NCBI GenBank assembly: GCA_025456145.1
Contig: JALOLD010000005.1
Location: 1-64,000 of the forward strand
DNA: 64,000 bases
Source of the DNA: Thermoanaerobaculales bacterium
GTDB lineage: Bacteria > Acidobacteriota > Thermoanaerobaculia > Thermoanaerobaculales > Sulfomarinibacteraceae
Reading direction: 5' to 3'
Shown here: one piece after another, positions 1 through 8,103 of the stretch
Position numbering within the stretch: the stretch's first letter is position 1
Layout of the letters: each line of letters begins with the position of its first letter
Translations under genes and position numbers: made by a program
Notes under the pieces: generated by a model
Told to the model about the DNA's origin: nothing
The model's database searches: none
Seen by the model: only the letters and a program-made list of their open reading frames with translations

Positions 1-1080
1 GCCCTGGTCGGCGAGCGGACCTCGATGATCTACCTCGGGTGCTTCGTCATGACCGCCACGCTGACCCTGGTGATGGCCCATACCGCGGTCGCCGCGACGG
101 TCTTCCCGCTGCTCGTCGCGATCTACCGGCTGTACGATGACGGCGACCAGCCGACCAGGTTCGGCAAGGGGCTGTTCATCGGCATGGCCTACGTCGCCGG
201 AGCCGGCAGTATCGTCACACTGCTGGGAGCGGCGCGGGGCGCGGTCGCGCTCGGCTTCTTCAAGGAGATCTCCGGCCAGGAGATCACGTTCTTCGAGCTC
301 AGCTGGTATATGGCGCCGCTCGGCTGGACGATGGTCTTCGGGCTGTGGGCGTTGGTCATGCTCTACTACCGGCCCGAGCGGGCGACGATCCCCGGGCTGC
401 GCGAGCGCGCCCGCGATCTCTACGCCCAGCTCGGACCGATCAGCGGCCGGGAGATCGCATCGGCGGTCATCGTCGTGACGGCGGTCGCGACGATGAGCCT
501 GCGCTCGTTCATCCCGGCCCTCAAGGCGGTCGACAAGTCGGGCATCATGCTCCTCGCGACGGTCCTCTTCTTCGTCCTCAAGATCCTCGATATCAGGGAC
601 CTCGAGGACATCCCGTGGAACATCATCCTGCTCTTCGGCGGCGCGATGAGCCTCGGCTACTGTCTCGTCCAGACCGGGGCCGCCGACTGGATGGCGATCA
701 ACGCCGTGACCCTGCTCAAGACCGCCCCCGCGACCGTCTTCATCCTCGGCGTGGCGTTCTTCGTGCTGATGATGACCAACCTCATCATGAACGTCGCGGC
801 GATCGCCATCTGCCTGCCGGTGGCGCTCAAGATCGCCCCCTATCTCGGGGTCGGCGGCGAGGTCATCCTGTTCGGCGCCCTGGCCGCCGCCGGGATGCCC
901 TTCCTGCTCCTGGTGGGCGCCGCGCCCAACGCCATCGCGTACGAGAGCAAGCAGTTCTCCTCGGGCGAGTTCTTCAAGGCCGGGATCCCGGCGAGCCTGC
1001 TGCTGATGGTCGTGATGGCGGTCTTCGTCATGTTCATCTGGCCGATGATGGGAATGGAGGTCGCGGTCCCGACGCCGTGA
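1..1080 (+). CDS. SLC13/DASS-family anion transporter, C-terminal part (5' end outside window)
   Basis: The reading frame is open from base 1, so the first in-frame ATG at 25 is probably internal; about 359 residues are visible. The protein is almost entirely hydrophobic helices, as in sodium- or proton-coupled SLC13 (DASS, CitT-like) carriers of sulfate, dicarboxylates or other anions across the inner membrane. The second substrate loop of the family is recognisable near the C-terminus as GAAPNAIAY. The equivalent first loop, usually of the type TLIGTxPN, reads TLLGAARGA here, with an Arg where Asn is expected. It is followed after 43 bases by a carbonic anhydrase and later by a second SLC13 protein (8104-9699) with a similar change. 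The substrate cannot be told from sequence. Family call secure, substrate unknown. Confidence 0.85.
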   Translation, partial: ALVGERTSMIYLGCFVMTATLTLVMAHTAVAATVFPLLVAIYRLYDDGDQPTRFGKGLFIGMAYVAGAGSIVTLLGAARGAVALGFFKEISGQEITFFELSWYMAPLGWTMVFGLWALVMLYYRPERATIPGLRERARDLYAQLGPISGREIASAVIVVTAVATMSLRSFIPALKAVDKSGIMLLATVLFFVLKILDIRDLEDIPWNIILLFGGAMSLGYCLVQTGAADWMAINAVTLLKTAPATVFILGVAFFVLMMTNLIMNVAAIAICLPVALKIAPYLGVGGEVILFGALAAAGMPFLLLVGAAPNAIAYESKQFSSGEFFKAGIPASLLLMVVMAVFVMFIWPMMGMEVAVPTP

Positions 1081-1123
1081 CCGCGCCCGCCGGCGCCGAT
1101 CGCCCTCGAGGGAGGACTTCGAC

Positions 1124-1759
1124 ATGCCGACGAGCAAGCTGATCAGCGGATACCGACGGTTCAGGAAGCGCTACAAGGAGGACCAGCAGCTCTTCGAGCG
1201 GCTGGCGGAGGAGGGGCAGAACCCCAAGGTGATGTGGATCGGCTGCTCGGACTCCCGGGTCGTCCCCGAGCTGATCACCGGCGCCGATCCGGGCGAGATC
1301 TTCATCGTCCGAAACATCGCAAACCTCGTGCCTCCCGCGACCTCGCCCGCCTGCGCGACCGGCGCCGGCGTCGAGTACGCGGTCCTCCATCTCGGGGTCT
1401 CCCACATCGTGATCTGCGGCCACACCGGCTGCGGCGGCATCGCGGCGCTCGACGCCGACCTCGACGCAACGGCACAGCCGAGCATCGTCGCGTGGCTCGA
1501 CCTCGCGAGACCGGCCAAGGCGTCGGTCCTCGCCGCCGGCGTCCCCGAAGCCGATCGCGCCCTCGAGACGATCAAGACCAACGTCCTGCTTCAGCTCGAG
1601 AACCTCAGATCCTACCCGTGCGTGGTGGAAGGCGAGCGCCGCGGCACGCTCACGCTCCACGCCTGGCTGTACGACCTGAAGGCCGGGTGGATCTTCAGCT
1701 ACCACTTCGAGTCCAGACGCTGGAAGCCCGCCTCGCATTACACGCCGCTCGCCGAGTAG
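1124..1759 (+). CDS. Beta-class carbonic anhydrase
   Basis: Zinc enzyme interconverting CO2 and bicarbonate in the cytoplasm; 211 residues, the usual length. The zinc ligands and catalytic dyad are visible: C41 and D43-R45 in GCSDSR, and H100 and C103 in CGHTGCGG. The start is the ATG at 1124, preceded by GAGGGAGGA about ten bases upstream. It sits between an SLC13-type transporter and a sigma-54 activator on the same strand, so it may supply or consume bicarbonate, or set local pH, for the anion-transport island. A role in transport is inference from position only. The family assignment is strong. Confidence 0.93.
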   Translation: MPTSKLISGYRRFRKRYKEDQQLFERLAEEGQNPKVMWIGCSDSRVVPELITGADPGEIFIVRNIANLVPPATSPACATGAGVEYAVLHLGVSHIVICGHTGCGGIAALDADLDATAQPSIVAWLDLARPAKASVLAAGVPEADRALETIKTNVLLQLENLRSYPCVVEGERRGTLTLHAWLYDLKAGWIFSYHFESRRWKPASHYTPLAE

Positions 1760-1786
1760 GCGCGTGGCCCGTCGGAGGATCCGGGG

Positions 1787-1792
1787 TATGCT
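1787..1792 (+). promoter_or_regulatory. -10 element for a leaderless GTG start
   Basis: TATGCT lies six bases before the GTG at 1799, which places the expected transcription start exactly on the start codon. No Shine-Dalgarno is within range (the nearest GGAGG is about 20 bases away) and no clear -35 is seen. The same layout recurs at 47424, 47503, 53372 and 63434. Confidence 0.5.
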
Positions 1793-1798
1793 CGACCG

Positions 1799-3217
1799 GT
1801 GAACCGGGTGCTCGTGGTCCACCGGGACCCCGTCGGGGTCGAGCGGCTCGAGAGGCTGCTCCTCGACCACGCCGACCTCCAGGTCACCTTGACCGGGTCG
1901 ATGGACCGGGCCCTCGAGGAGCTCGGCCGGAGCCAGCCCGACCTGATCCTGCTGTGCCTCCCGCTCGCCCGGACCGCAGGTTGCGACGCGGTGGCGGTGC
2001 TGCGTTCGGTCGATGCGAAGCTCCCGGTGGTCGTCCTCTCGTCGACCGGCGGCGCCGACGAGACGATCCAGGTGATCAAGGCCGGCGCCTTCGACTGCCT
2101 GCTCGAGCCGGTCGGCGACGACGACCTGCTCGAGGTGATCGCCCAGGGCCTCGAGGCCGGTCGTCTCATGCGCTCCCCGGTGGCGATCAGCCAGCCGGCG
2201 ACGCCGACCTCGGGCGAGGCGATCATCGGCCGCTCGAAGCCGATCCAGGAGGTCTCGAAGGCGATCGGGCGGGTCGCGCCGACCGACGCCACGGTGCTCA
2301 TCCGCGGCGCCTCCGGGACCGGTAAGGAGCTGGTGGCGCGGGCCATCTACCAGCACTCGGCCCGGGTCGACGGGCCGTTCGTGGTCGTCAACTGCGTCGC
2401 CATCCCGGAGACCCTGCTCGAGAGCGAGCTCTTCGGCTTCGAGCGCGGCGCCTTCACCGGGGCCGTCCAGCGGCGGATCGGCAAGGTGGAGCAGGCCGAC
2501 GGCGGGACCCTGTTCCTCGACGAGATCGGCGACGTGCCGCTGCCGATCCAGGCCAAGCTGCTGCGGCTGCTCGAGGATCGCAAGATCGAGCGGATCGGCG
2601 GGCGCGAGCCGATCCCGGTCGACGTGCGGATCCTCGCCGCGACCAACCGCGACCTCGAGGCGGCGATCGAGAGCCAGCGCTTCCGAAACGACCTCTTCTA
2701 CCGGTTGAGCGTCGTCCCGATCCACCTGCCGCCGCTCGCCGAGCGGACCGATGACGTCCCCTGCCTGTGCGACTACTTTCTCGAGCGCTTCGCCCTCTCC
2801 CTCGGCGTGCACAACCCCGGGCTTGCCGACGACGCCTACGCGGCGCTCAAGGCCCACGACTGGCCGGGCAACGTCCGCGAGCTCGCCAACCTGATGGAGC
2901 AGTGCCTGATCTTCAGCCGCGGCCAGCGGGTCGACGCGGCGACCGTCCAGCGGCTCCTCCAGCGCACCGACGAGCCGCCGAGCGACCCCTTCGAGGCGAT
3001 GGACGGGGAGCTCGCGCGGGGGCTCCGGCAGGCCTTCGCCGAGGGCCGGACCGACCTCCTCGACAGCGTGACCAGCCGGGTCGTCCGTCTGACCGTCGCC
3101 GAGGCCCTGCGCTCCACCGGGGGCAACCAGAGCCGGGCCGCCCGGTTGCTCGGGGTGTCACGGCCGACCCTCATCGCGAAGATCAGGAAGCACGGCCTCG
3201 GCGATCCTGGCCCGTAA
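1799..3217 (+). CDS. Sigma-54-dependent NtrC-type activator with a degenerate receiver
   Basis: 472 residues in three parts: receiver-like domain (1-120), AAA+ sigma-54 interaction domain (about 140-375) and Fis-type helix-turn-helix (about 425-470). The AAA+ part has Walker A GASGTGKE, the sigma-54 contact loop GAFTGA and Walker B LFLDEIGD, so it should activate RpoN holoenzyme. The receiver has lost its phosphorylation chemistry: the acidic pair is H8-R9, the phospho-acceptor Asp is C53 (in LILLCLPL) and the conserved Lys is E103. It is therefore unlikely to be switched by aspartyl phosphorylation. The GTG start appears leaderless. A consensus sigma-54 promoter lies 119 bases past its stop, before the kinase at 3389, and is the obvious target. 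What it senses is unknown. Confidence 0.9.
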   Translation: MNRVLVVHRDPVGVERLERLLLDHADLQVTLTGSMDRALEELGRSQPDLILLCLPLARTAGCDAVAVLRSVDAKLPVVVLSSTGGADETIQVIKAGAFDCLLEPVGDDDLLEVIAQGLEAGRLMRSPVAISQPATPTSGEAIIGRSKPIQEVSKAIGRVAPTDATVLIRGASGTGKELVARAIYQHSARVDGPFVVVNCVAIPETLLESELFGFERGAFTGAVQRRIGKVEQADGGTLFLDEIGDVPLPIQAKLLRLLEDRKIERIGGREPIPVDVRILAATNRDLEAAIESQRFRNDLFYRLSVVPIHLPPLAERTDDVPCLCDYFLERFALSLGVHNPGLADDAYAALKAHDWPGNVRELANLMEQCLIFSRGQRVDAATVQRLLQRTDEPPSDPFEAMDGELARGLRQAFAEGRTDLLDSVTSRVVRLTVAEALRSTGGNQSRAARLLGVSRPTLIAKIRKHGLGDPGP

Positions 3218-3262
3218 GCATATCTGACACCGCTGTAAAGAAACCGGACACCAAAATGGTCT

Positions 3263-3299
3263 CCCCGGCCGGCCGACGGCGCCCCTGACGCCGCCGGGG
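3263..3299. terminator. GC-rich hairpin after the sigma-54 activator, no T-run
   Basis: CCCCGGC at 3263-3269 pairs with GCCGGGG at 3293-3299, with extra pairing inside. No T-run follows, so this may be a weak or factor-assisted terminator, or a structured spacer separating the activator gene from the sigma-54 promoter just downstream. Confidence 0.3.
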
Positions 3300-3335
3300 C
3301 CGGCATCCGAGCGGCCCGGACCGGAGTGGAGGACC

Positions 3336-3350
3336 TGGCACGAGGCTTGC
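3336..3350 (+). promoter_or_regulatory. Sigma-54 (RpoN) -24/-12 promoter
   Basis: The sequence is TGGCAC, five bases, TTGC: a full match to the RpoN core consensus with correct spacing. Transcription should begin near 3361, giving a leader of about 28 bases before the ATG at 3389. The gene just upstream encodes a sigma-54 activator, so the promoter and its likely activator are adjacent. An upstream activator-binding site was not identified with confidence. Confidence 0.8.
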
Positions 3351-3388
3351 GGGAGGGCCCGGCGACCCGAGGAAGGGGCCGAACCGCG

Positions 3389-5122
3389 ATGACGTCCTCC
3401 GACAGCAGCAGCCGCCCCGGCAACCCGACGATGGCGATCCGGTCGGTGGTCATCGGCCTCGCGCTCATCGTCCTCGTCCCCCTCGTCATCGCCGGCGCGA
3501 TCAACCTCGCCCACTTCCAGGCGGTGTACCGCAGCAAGGTCGAGAACGAGCTCTCGGTGATGATCGAACGCCACAGCCTGATCGTCGACTCGTTCATCGA
3601 GGATCGGCTCAGCGATATCCGGGTGATCGCCCGCGAGCATCCGATCGAGCGCCTCGGCGACCCCGACTTCCTCAGACGCATCCTCAACGTCATGCGCGAG
3701 GAGTACCACGGCGCCTTTGTCGATCTCGGTCTCGTCAACTCCGCCGGGGTGCAGATCGCCTATGCCGGGCCGTTCAACCTCGAATCGGCCGACTACTCCT
3801 CGGCGGCCTGGTACCAGCAGGCGGTCGCCCAGGAGAGCTACATCAGCGATGTCTTCGCCGGGCTGCGCGGCTCGCCCCACTTCATCGTCGCGACGACGCG
3901 GGTGGTCGACGGCGAGCCCTACGTCATCCGCTCCACCATCGACTTCGAGGCCTTCAACGCCCTCGTCGAGAACATCCGGATCGGCCACACCGGCTTCGCC
4001 TTCATCATCAACCGGAAGGGCGAGTTCCAGACCAGCCCCCGCTTCGAGGTGGCGCTCAACCGGCCGCCGTACGCCGACATCCTCGCCGGGCAAAGCCGGG
4101 CCGACCGGATCTCGGTGATCAACGGCGAGGACCTGCTCGGCCGGCCGTCGATCTTCACCATCGCGCCGCTCAAGCAGGGTCGGTGGCTGCTCTGCTACCA
4201 GCAGGAGACCGCCGACGCATTCGAGGAGGTGCGGTCGATGAGCCGGCTCGCGATCGCCACCCTCGTCGTGGTGTCGCTCGCCGCGCTGGCCATCAGCTAC
4301 CTCGTCTCGGTCCGGCTCGCCCGCCAGCTCGCCGCGGCCGAGAGCGAGCGGGCGGTGATGACCCACCAGGTGATCGAGACCGGCCGGCTCGCCTCGATCG
4401 GCGAGCTCGCGGCGGGGATCGCCCACGAAATCAACAACCCGGTCGCGATCATGGTCCAGGAAGCGGGCTGGATCGACGACCTGCTCCAGGACCCCGACCC
4501 GACCTCGGCCGAGAACCTCTCCGAGATCACCCGCGCCGTCAACCAGATCAGGACCCAGGGCGATCGCTGCAAGGAGATCACCTACAAGCTCCTCAGCTTC
4601 GCCCGCAAAACCGACCCGACGGCGCGTCCGATCGTTCTCAACGACCTGGTCGACGAGGTGATCGGCCTGACGTCGCAGAAGACCCGCTACGCCAACGTCA
4701 GCATCGTCACCGACCTCGAGCCGGACCTGCCGGCGATCTCGGCCTCGCCGACCGAGATCCAGCAGGTGCTGCTCAACCTGGTCAACAACGCGATCGACGC
4801 CATCGAGCAACCCGGAGGCACGGTGACGGTGACCACGCGGACCCACGGGGCCGATGTCGTGCTCGCGGTCCGAGACACCGGCAAGGGAATCCCGGAGGCC
4901 AACCTCGGCCGGATCTTCGACCCGTTCTTCACCACCAAGCCGGTCGGCCAGGGCACCGGGCTCGGGCTGTCGATCTGCTACGGCATCGTCGACAAGGCCG
5001 GCGGCACGATCTCGGTCGAGAGCGAGATCGAGCAGGGCACCACCTTCACCGTCGCCTTTCCGCGCCACTTCGGGGGTGCGGAGGTTCATACCGACTCGGA
5101 CAAGGAAAGAGAAGGAACATGA
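3389..5122 (+). CDS. Membrane sensor histidine kinase with extracytoplasmic Cache domain
   Basis: The start is the ATG at 3389, behind GAGGAAGG; an in-frame start 21 codons upstream would fall before the sigma-54 promoter core and is less likely. About 577 residues: membrane helix 1 (about 15-37), a large extracytoplasmic double-Cache-like sensor (about 40-280), membrane helix 2 (about 284-306), DHp with H346 in GIAHEINNP, and a HATPase domain with N box [16 protein letters not shown] and GTGLGLS. It is of the NtrB/ZraS-like kinase class that commonly works with sigma-54 regulators. The stop overlaps the next ATG in ATGA, so it is co-translated with the receiver at 5119. Its Cache domain resembles that of the second kinase at 10167. 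Ligand unknown, possibly the anion carried by the adjacent transporters. Confidence 0.9.
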   Translation: MTSSDSSSRPGNPTMAIRSVVIGLALIVLVPLVIAGAINLAHFQAVYRSKVENELSVMIERHSLIVDSFIEDRLSDIRVIAREHPIERLGDPDFLRRILNVMREEYHGAFVDLGLVNSAGVQIAYAGPFNLESADYSSAAWYQQAVAQESYISDVFAGLRGSPHFIVATTRVVDGEPYVIRSTIDFEAFNALVENIRIGHTGFAFIINRKGEFQTSPRFEVALNRPPYADILAGQSRADRISVINGEDLLGRPSIFTIAPLKQGRWLLCYQQETADAFEEVRSMSRLAIATLVVVSLAALAISYLVSVRLARQLAAAESERAVMTHQVIETGRLASIGELAAGIAHEINNPVAIMVQEAGWIDDLLQDPDPTSAENLSEITRAVNQIRTQGDRCKEITYKLLSFARKTDPTARPIVLNDLVDEVIGLTSQKTRYANVSIVTDLEPDLPAISASPTEIQQVLLNLVNNAIDAIEQPGGTVTVTTRTHGADVVLAVRDTGKGIPEANLGRIFDPFFTTKPVGQGTGLGLSICYGIVDKAGGTISVESEIEQGTTFTVAFPRHFGGAEVHTDSDKEREGT

Positions 5123-5559
5123 TCGAAGCATCAGTCCTGGTCGTGGACGACGAGGGCCAGTTCGTCGAGACCCTCGTCAAACGCCTCGACAAGCGCGGGG
5201 TCAGGGCGAAGGGTGTGACGAGCGGCGCTCAGGCCCTCGCCGCCCTCGAGGGCGGCGGGGCGACGAGGACCGACGTGGTCGTCCTCGACGTCAAGATGCC
5301 CGGCATGGACGGGCTCGAGACCCTCGCCGCGCTCAAGGAGCAGCACCCGCTCGTCGAGGTCATCATGCTCACCGGGCACGCGACCGTCGAGTCGGCGATC
5401 GAGGGCATGAAGCGCGGCGCCTACGACTACCTCATGAAGCCCTGCGACCTCGATGTGCTGATGGAGAAGGTCAACGCCGCGGCGCTCAAGAAGCGCGAGC
5501 ACGAGGCCAAGATCCTCGAGGCCCGGGCGACCCTGATCTCGCTGCGCCGGGGCGACTGA
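5119..5559 (+). CDS. Stand-alone response-regulator receiver
   Basis: 146 residues consisting of one CheY-like receiver plus a charged helical tail of about 25 residues, without an output domain. The acidic pair D10-D11, phospho-acceptor D57 (VVLDVKMPG), Thr in MLTGHA and Lys in MKPCD are all present. The ATG overlaps the stop of the upstream kinase in ATGA and has a good GAGAAGGA site, so it is the likely first phosphate acceptor of that kinase. With no DNA-binding domain it probably passes phosphate on or acts by protein contact. Confidence 0.9.
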   Translation: MIEASVLVVDDEGQFVETLVKRLDKRGVRAKGVTSGAQALAALEGGGATRTDVVVLDVKMPGMDGLETLAALKEQHPLVEVIMLTGHATVESAIEGMKRGAYDYLMKPCDLDVLMEKVNAAALKKREHEAKILEARATLISLRRGD

Positions 5560-5568
5560 GGTCCGGTC

Positions 5569-5955
5569 ATGAGCGAGCCGACATCCGCCCCGCGGCTGCT
5601 CCTCGTCGACGACGAGATCGGCTATCTCGAGGTGCTCTCCAAGCGCCTGACCCGACGCGGCTTCCGGGTCACCACGGCGTCGAGCGGGGCGGAGGCGATC
5701 CGCGCCCTGAGGCAGTGGGAGTTCGACATCGCCGTGGTCGATCTCAAGATGGAAGACATGGACGGCATCGAGGTCCTCAAGGTCTTCAAGCGGATGGACC
5801 CGTCGCTCCAGGTCATCATGCTCACCGGGCACGGCTCGGAGCGCGCCGCCCGCGAGGGCCTGAGCCACGGCGCCTTCGACTACCTGATCAAACCGGTCGG
5901 CCTCGATGGGCTGCTCGCCACGATCGCGGCGGCCCTCGGCTCGGAGCCGCGATGA
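5569..5955 (+). CDS. Stand-alone response-regulator receiver
   Basis: 128 residues, a single receiver domain. Acidic pair D14-D15, phospho-acceptor D58 (AVVDLKMED), Thr in MLTGHG and Lys in LIKPVG are intact. It begins nine bases after the previous receiver gene, and the two are recognisably similar, so local duplication followed by divergence is likely. No output domain. It probably belongs to the sigma-54-driven operon starting at 3389. Confidence 0.9.
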   Translation: MSEPTSAPRLLLVDDEIGYLEVLSKRLTRRGFRVTTASSGAEAIRALRQWEFDIAVVDLKMEDMDGIEVLKVFKRMDPSLQVIMLTGHGSERAAREGLSHGAFDYLIKPVGLDGLLATIAAALGSEPR

Positions 5956-6049
5956 CCCGGCTCGCCCTCGAATCTCGCAGCTCAACCCTCGGTCGATCGG
6001 AGCAACGCGGCGGCTCGCCGCCGATTTCATCTCAAGGAGGAGTCATACC

Positions 6050-7357
6050 GTGAACCTGTTCAAGTCGTGGGGGAAGTTCATGACGGCCGCGGCCTGCGCG
6101 CACGCGGAGTGGGAGCTCGACACCTCGAGGAGGATCCTCGGCGATCCTCGGCGGCTCGCCGTGCTGGCGCTGCTCCTGCTGCCGATCTTCATCTTCGGCC
6201 CGGCGGCGGCGGCCCAGCTCTCCGAGCAGGCGGCCGCGGCCGGCGACACGCTGCCCGACATCCTCGGCGGCAAGAAGGCCTACAGCCCGGCCTTCTACTC
6301 GACGACCATCTTCATCGCCTCGATCCTGATCGGGCTGTGCGCCGGGCTGATCACCGGCTGCATCGGCGCCGGCGGCGGCTTCATCATCGCCCCGGCCCTG
6401 ATGTCGGCGGGGATCAAGGGGATCCTCGCGGTCGGCACCGACCTGTTCCACATCTTCGCCAAGGCGATCATGGGCTCGGTCATCCACCGCAAGCTCGGCA
6501 ACGTCTCGGTACCCCTGGCCGTCACCTTCCTGGTCGGCGCGATCGGTGGCGCCCTGGTCGGCGGCTTGGTGAACCGGACCCTGTACGAGATCAACCCGGT
6601 GCTCTCCGACGCCTTCATCACCACCATCTACTCACTGATGCTGGGCGGTCTCGGCTCCTACGCCCTGATCGACTTCCTCAAGGCGCGCAAGACCGCCGGC
6701 GGCGGCGGCGCCCACGGCGGCAAGTCGGAGGGCGCCGAGCTCGGCAACCTGCCGAAGAGGCTGCAGGCGGTCAACGCGCCGCCGATGATCACCTTCGACG
6801 AGAGCCTGGTTCCCGGCGGCCGCCGGATCTCGGCGTGGTTCCTCATCGCGAGCGGCTTCCTGGTCGGTCTCGCCGCGGCGATCATGGGCGTCGGCGGCGG
6901 CTTCCTGACCTTCCCGATCTTCGTCTACACCCTCGGCGTGTCGTCGATGACCACGGTCGGCACCGACATCTTCCAGATCGTCTTCACCGCCGGTTTCGCG
7001 GCGATCACCCAGTACGCGATCTATGGCTTCATCTTCTACACCCTGGCGATGGGCATGCTGCTCGGCTCGCTGTTCGGCGTCCAGGTCGGCGCGATGGTGA
7101 CCAAGGTCGTCAAGGGCATCACGATCCGCGGGTTTTACGCGATGGCGGTGCTCGCGGGCTTCGTCAACCGGATCTTCGCCCTGCCCGGTAAGCTCGCCGA
7201 TCTCGAGGTCATCTCGCTCAGCCCGGCGACGATCAAGGTGCTCGATGGGATCGGCATCTGGGCCTTCTTCTTCGTCATCGGCGGCTTCGCGGTGTGGGTG
7301 CTCTACACCTTCTTCTCGAACCTCAGCGTGCTCAGGGGGGCGGAGGTGACGTCATGA
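6050..7357 (+). CDS. TauE/SafE-family membrane permease
   Basis: The start is the GTG at 6050 behind a perfect AAGGAGG nine bases upstream; an ATG at 6080 is a weaker alternative. About 435 residues. A roughly 40-residue N-terminal cytoplasmic stretch precedes two homologous membrane halves, each with the glycine-rich family signature: TGCIGAGGGFI and MGVGGGFLTFP, each followed by VGTDxF. TauE/SafE proteins export or import sulfite, sulfoacetate and other organic or inorganic anions. A cytoplasmic loop of about 60 residues separates the halves. It overlaps the next gene by four bases. In an island with two SLC13 carriers, a role in sulfur oxyanion or organic anion flux is plausible, but the substrate is unknown. 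Confidence 0.85.
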   Translation: MNLFKSWGKFMTAAACAHAEWELDTSRRILGDPRRLAVLALLLLPIFIFGPAAAAQLSEQAAAAGDTLPDILGGKKAYSPAFYSTTIFIASILIGLCAGLITGCIGAGGGFIIAPALMSAGIKGILAVGTDLFHIFAKAIMGSVIHRKLGNVSVPLAVTFLVGAIGGALVGGLVNRTLYEINPVLSDAFITTIYSLMLGGLGSYALIDFLKARKTAGGGGAHGGKSEGAELGNLPKRLQAVNAPPMITFDESLVPGGRRISAWFLIASGFLVGLAAAIMGVGGGFLTFPIFVYTLGVSSMTTVGTDIFQIVFTAGFAAITQYAIYGFIFYTLAMGMLLGSLFGVQVGAMVTKVVKGITIRGFYAMAVLAGFVNRIFALPGKLADLEVISLSPATIKVLDGIGIWAFFFVIGGFAVWVLYTFFSNLSVLRGAEVTS

Positions 7358-8037
7358 GCAGGGTCAAGTCGACCAAGCTCGCAATCGGCATCGCGCTGAT
7401 GGCCAGCTTCATCGCGGTGCTCGTCGTCTTCTTCATGCCGGTCTTCGCCGGACAGAACGGGCTCGACGCCCTCGACAGCCTCTACAACTCGATCTCCAAG
7501 GGCTCGGCCTACTACGTGCCCAAGGTCCAGCACCTGGTCGACGAGCACGGCAGCGAGGTGGTGACGCTCGACCTCAAGCTCGCCGACCCCGGGTCGGTGG
7601 AGCAGCTGCTCGCCGCGGCCGGAGCGACCACCGCGGTCGAGGGCGACTCCCTGACGGTCAGCGGCGATCTCAAAGCGATCTTCAGCGCCTGTCTCGCCGA
7701 CGCCGACGCGGCCTACCACAACCGCGACGAGGAGCTGCGCGCCCGCTACGGCGTCAGCCCTCGAGCAGCGTTGTACGGATGGTGGCAGGCGCTCAAGGAG
7801 ATGGAACGCAACCTCAAGCGGCAGAAGCTCTTCGCCGCCGCCGATCTGACTCACACCGTCCAGGCCAAGACCGTCGAGTGCGCCTACAACTACCACGGCA
7901 TCGTGCCGCAGAGCATCAAGGACCGCTGGGGCATCGTGCTGTTCTCGCTCATCTTCTACGTCGTCTACACGGTCTGGTACGGCTACGCGATCATGTACAT
8001 CTTCGAAGGCCTCGGCTTCGAGCTGGCGGCCCACTAG
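7354..8037 (+). CDS. Small two-helix membrane protein with extracytoplasmic domain, unknown function
   Basis: 227 residues, not recognised as a named family. One membrane helix near the N-terminus (about 8-32), an extracytoplasmic portion of about 155 residues, and a second helix near the C-terminus (about 190-218). The ATG overlaps the TauE/SafE stop in ATGA, arguing for a partner or accessory subunit of that permease. The middle contains a stretch, VEQLLAAAG followed by a short beta-like segment and DLKAIF, that resembles GEQLVAAAG...LSPKAF in the N-terminal extracytoplasmic part of the SLC13 protein at 8104. That similarity is by eye and needs a profile comparison. Confidence 0.75.
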   Translation: MSRVKSTKLAIGIALMASFIAVLVVFFMPVFAGQNGLDALDSLYNSISKGSAYYVPKVQHLVDEHGSEVVTLDLKLADPGSVEQLLAAAGATTAVEGDSLTVSGDLKAIFSACLADADAAYHNRDEELRARYGVSPRAALYGWWQALKEMERNLKRQKLFAAADLTHTVQAKTVECAYNYHGIVPQSIKDRWGIVLFSLIFYVVYTVWYGYAIMYIFEGLGFELAAH

Positions 8038-8103
8038 ACCAATCAGGCTCTTCTCGGCCACGGCCGCCGACCCGACCTGCGGGGAACGAAGGAGGCCCCG
8101 ATC

